Part shown: in pieces, positions 23,805 to 24,192 of the stretch
Layout: each line of letters begins with the position of its first letter
Numbering within the stretch: the first letter of the stretch is position 1
Source: Desulfobacteraceae bacterium
GTDB lineage: Bacteria > Desulfobacterota > Desulfobacteria > Desulfobacterales > JACKCP01
Assembly: GCA_020633955.1 (NCBI GenBank)
Contig: JACKCP010000023.1
Span: 1 to 24,192 of the forward strand
Length of the DNA stretch: 24,192 bases
Direction: 5' to 3'
Notes under the pieces: generated by a model
Told to the model about the DNA's origin: nothing
What the model saw: the letters and a program-made list of their open reading frames with translations, nothing else
Database searches by the model: none
Position numbers and translations under genes: made by a program

Positions 23805-24192
23805 ATGCCTAAAACAAAATATACTGGTGTCTTCAAAAGAACTTTAAAGAGTGGAGACACCAGTTTTTTTATCCGCTATAAACTGTCAGGAAGTACTAAA
23901 GACGAGGCTGTAGGTTTAGCTTCAGAAGGTATGACTGCTAAAAGAGCTTCAGTAATCAGAAGCCAAAGATTAGACCCTGCGCACACACCCCATACACACC
24001 CCGTACACACCAATCAGCCAGAAGTTATTAAAATTATTACATTAAATGAAGTTTTTTTGAAATATAAAGAACTCTTTGAAGATGCTCCAGGTAAAAATTA
24101 TAAAGACACAAAACTTATTTATAATAATCGTTTAAAGAAGACTTTTGGTAAGCTTAGAGTCCCTATAGACTTTAACCCTTATTCAGTTAAAG
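23805..24192 (+). CDS. Tyrosine-type integrase, N-terminal part (runs off the window)
   Basis: An uninterrupted frame of 129 codons starts at ATG 23805, with AGGGGAGGAG at 23791-23800 as a strong ribosome site, and stays open to the window end. The N-terminus (YTGVFKRTLKSGDTSFFIRYK) resembles the arm-binding domain of phage-type tyrosine integrases. A linker unusually rich in His, Thr and Pro follows (about residues 60-70), then the start of what looks like a SAM-like core-binding domain (LNEVFLKYKELF, KNYKDTKLIYNNRLKKTFGKL). The catalytic Arg-His-Arg-Tyr domain lies beyond the window, so the call rests on N-terminal resemblance and on the location 84 bp from a tRNA gene. The element it belongs to extends to the right. 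Confidence 0.75.
   Translation, partial: MPKTKYTGVFKRTLKSGDTSFFIRYKLSGSTKDEAVGLASEGMTAKRASVIRSQRLDPAHTPHTHPVHTNQPEVIKIITLNEVFLKYKELFEDAPGKNYKDTKLIYNNRLKKTFGKLRVPIDFNPYSVK
23982..24011 (+). repeat. Three YACACACC repeats inside the integrase gene
   Basis: CACACACC at 23982-23989 and TACACACC at 23993-24000 and 24004-24011 repeat with an exact 11-bp period. They encode the His/Thr/Pro-rich linker. The 11-bp period is not a multiple of three, so the repetition is not a simple codon repeat; the DNA pattern may itself be selected. Confidence 0.5.

Noticed and set aside
23982..24011. The repeats as a CRISPR array
   Set aside because: The units are 8 bp with 3-bp gaps and only three in a row, with no spacers of suitable length and no cas genes.

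Overview
The window is AT-rich bacterial chromosome. The gene set and the style of its proteins suggest a low-GC Desulfobacterota, probably Desulfobacterales. That is an inference from overall flavour: a 1,234-residue pyruvate carboxylase of a divergent type, GlnRS instead of only the amidotransferase route, a PomA/MotA-like stator, and a very large kinase/ATPase/GAF/PAS/histidine-kinase fusion. No taxonomic marker gene is present.

Layout, left to right. Positions 1-6709 (minus strand) hold a DUF84/YjjX-type inosine/xanthosine triphosphatase behind a 1,995-residue signalling fusion with a degenerate protein-kinase head. Positions 7134-13509 (plus) hold glnS, then biotin protein ligase birA placed 25 bp before the biotin enzyme it probably serves, pyruvate carboxylase, closed by a good terminator. 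Position 13642 starts a DUF523-DUF1722 protein with its own promoter. Positions 14846-16740 (plus) hold motA, motB and an overlapping PilZ gene: flagellar stator plus a likely c-di-GMP receptor. Positions 16737-20497 (minus) hold the classic MoxR ATPase / DUF58 / transglutaminase membrane-protein cluster. Position 20950 starts a lone LUD-domain protein with a C-terminal cysteine cluster. Positions 21643-23402 (minus) hold overlapping tadA and purA. Positions 23644-23720 are tRNA-Arg(ACG), the substrate class of TadA. From 23805 to the window end is the N-terminal part of a tyrosine-type integrase, so the right edge is probably the start of an element integrated at the tRNA gene.

The most interesting signal lies between genes. 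A 137-139 bp foldback sequence occurs three times (6934-7072 plus, 14672-14808 plus, 20541-20679 minus). Each copy is almost entirely an imperfect inverted repeat. Each is bordered by an 8-bp direct repeat whose conservation (8/8, 7/8, 5/8) falls along with the quality of the palindrome. This is the signature of a non-autonomous transposable element (MITE) with copies of different ages. All three copies lie in the same orientation 37-61 bp before a start codon (glnS, motA, moxR), which raises the question of a regulatory effect. A second intriguing signal is a set of five YACACACC repeats, spaced 11-12 bp within each cluster, before and inside the integrase gene; these resemble integrase arm-type sites.

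I see no CRISPR array, rRNA gene, restriction system or recognisable defence island.
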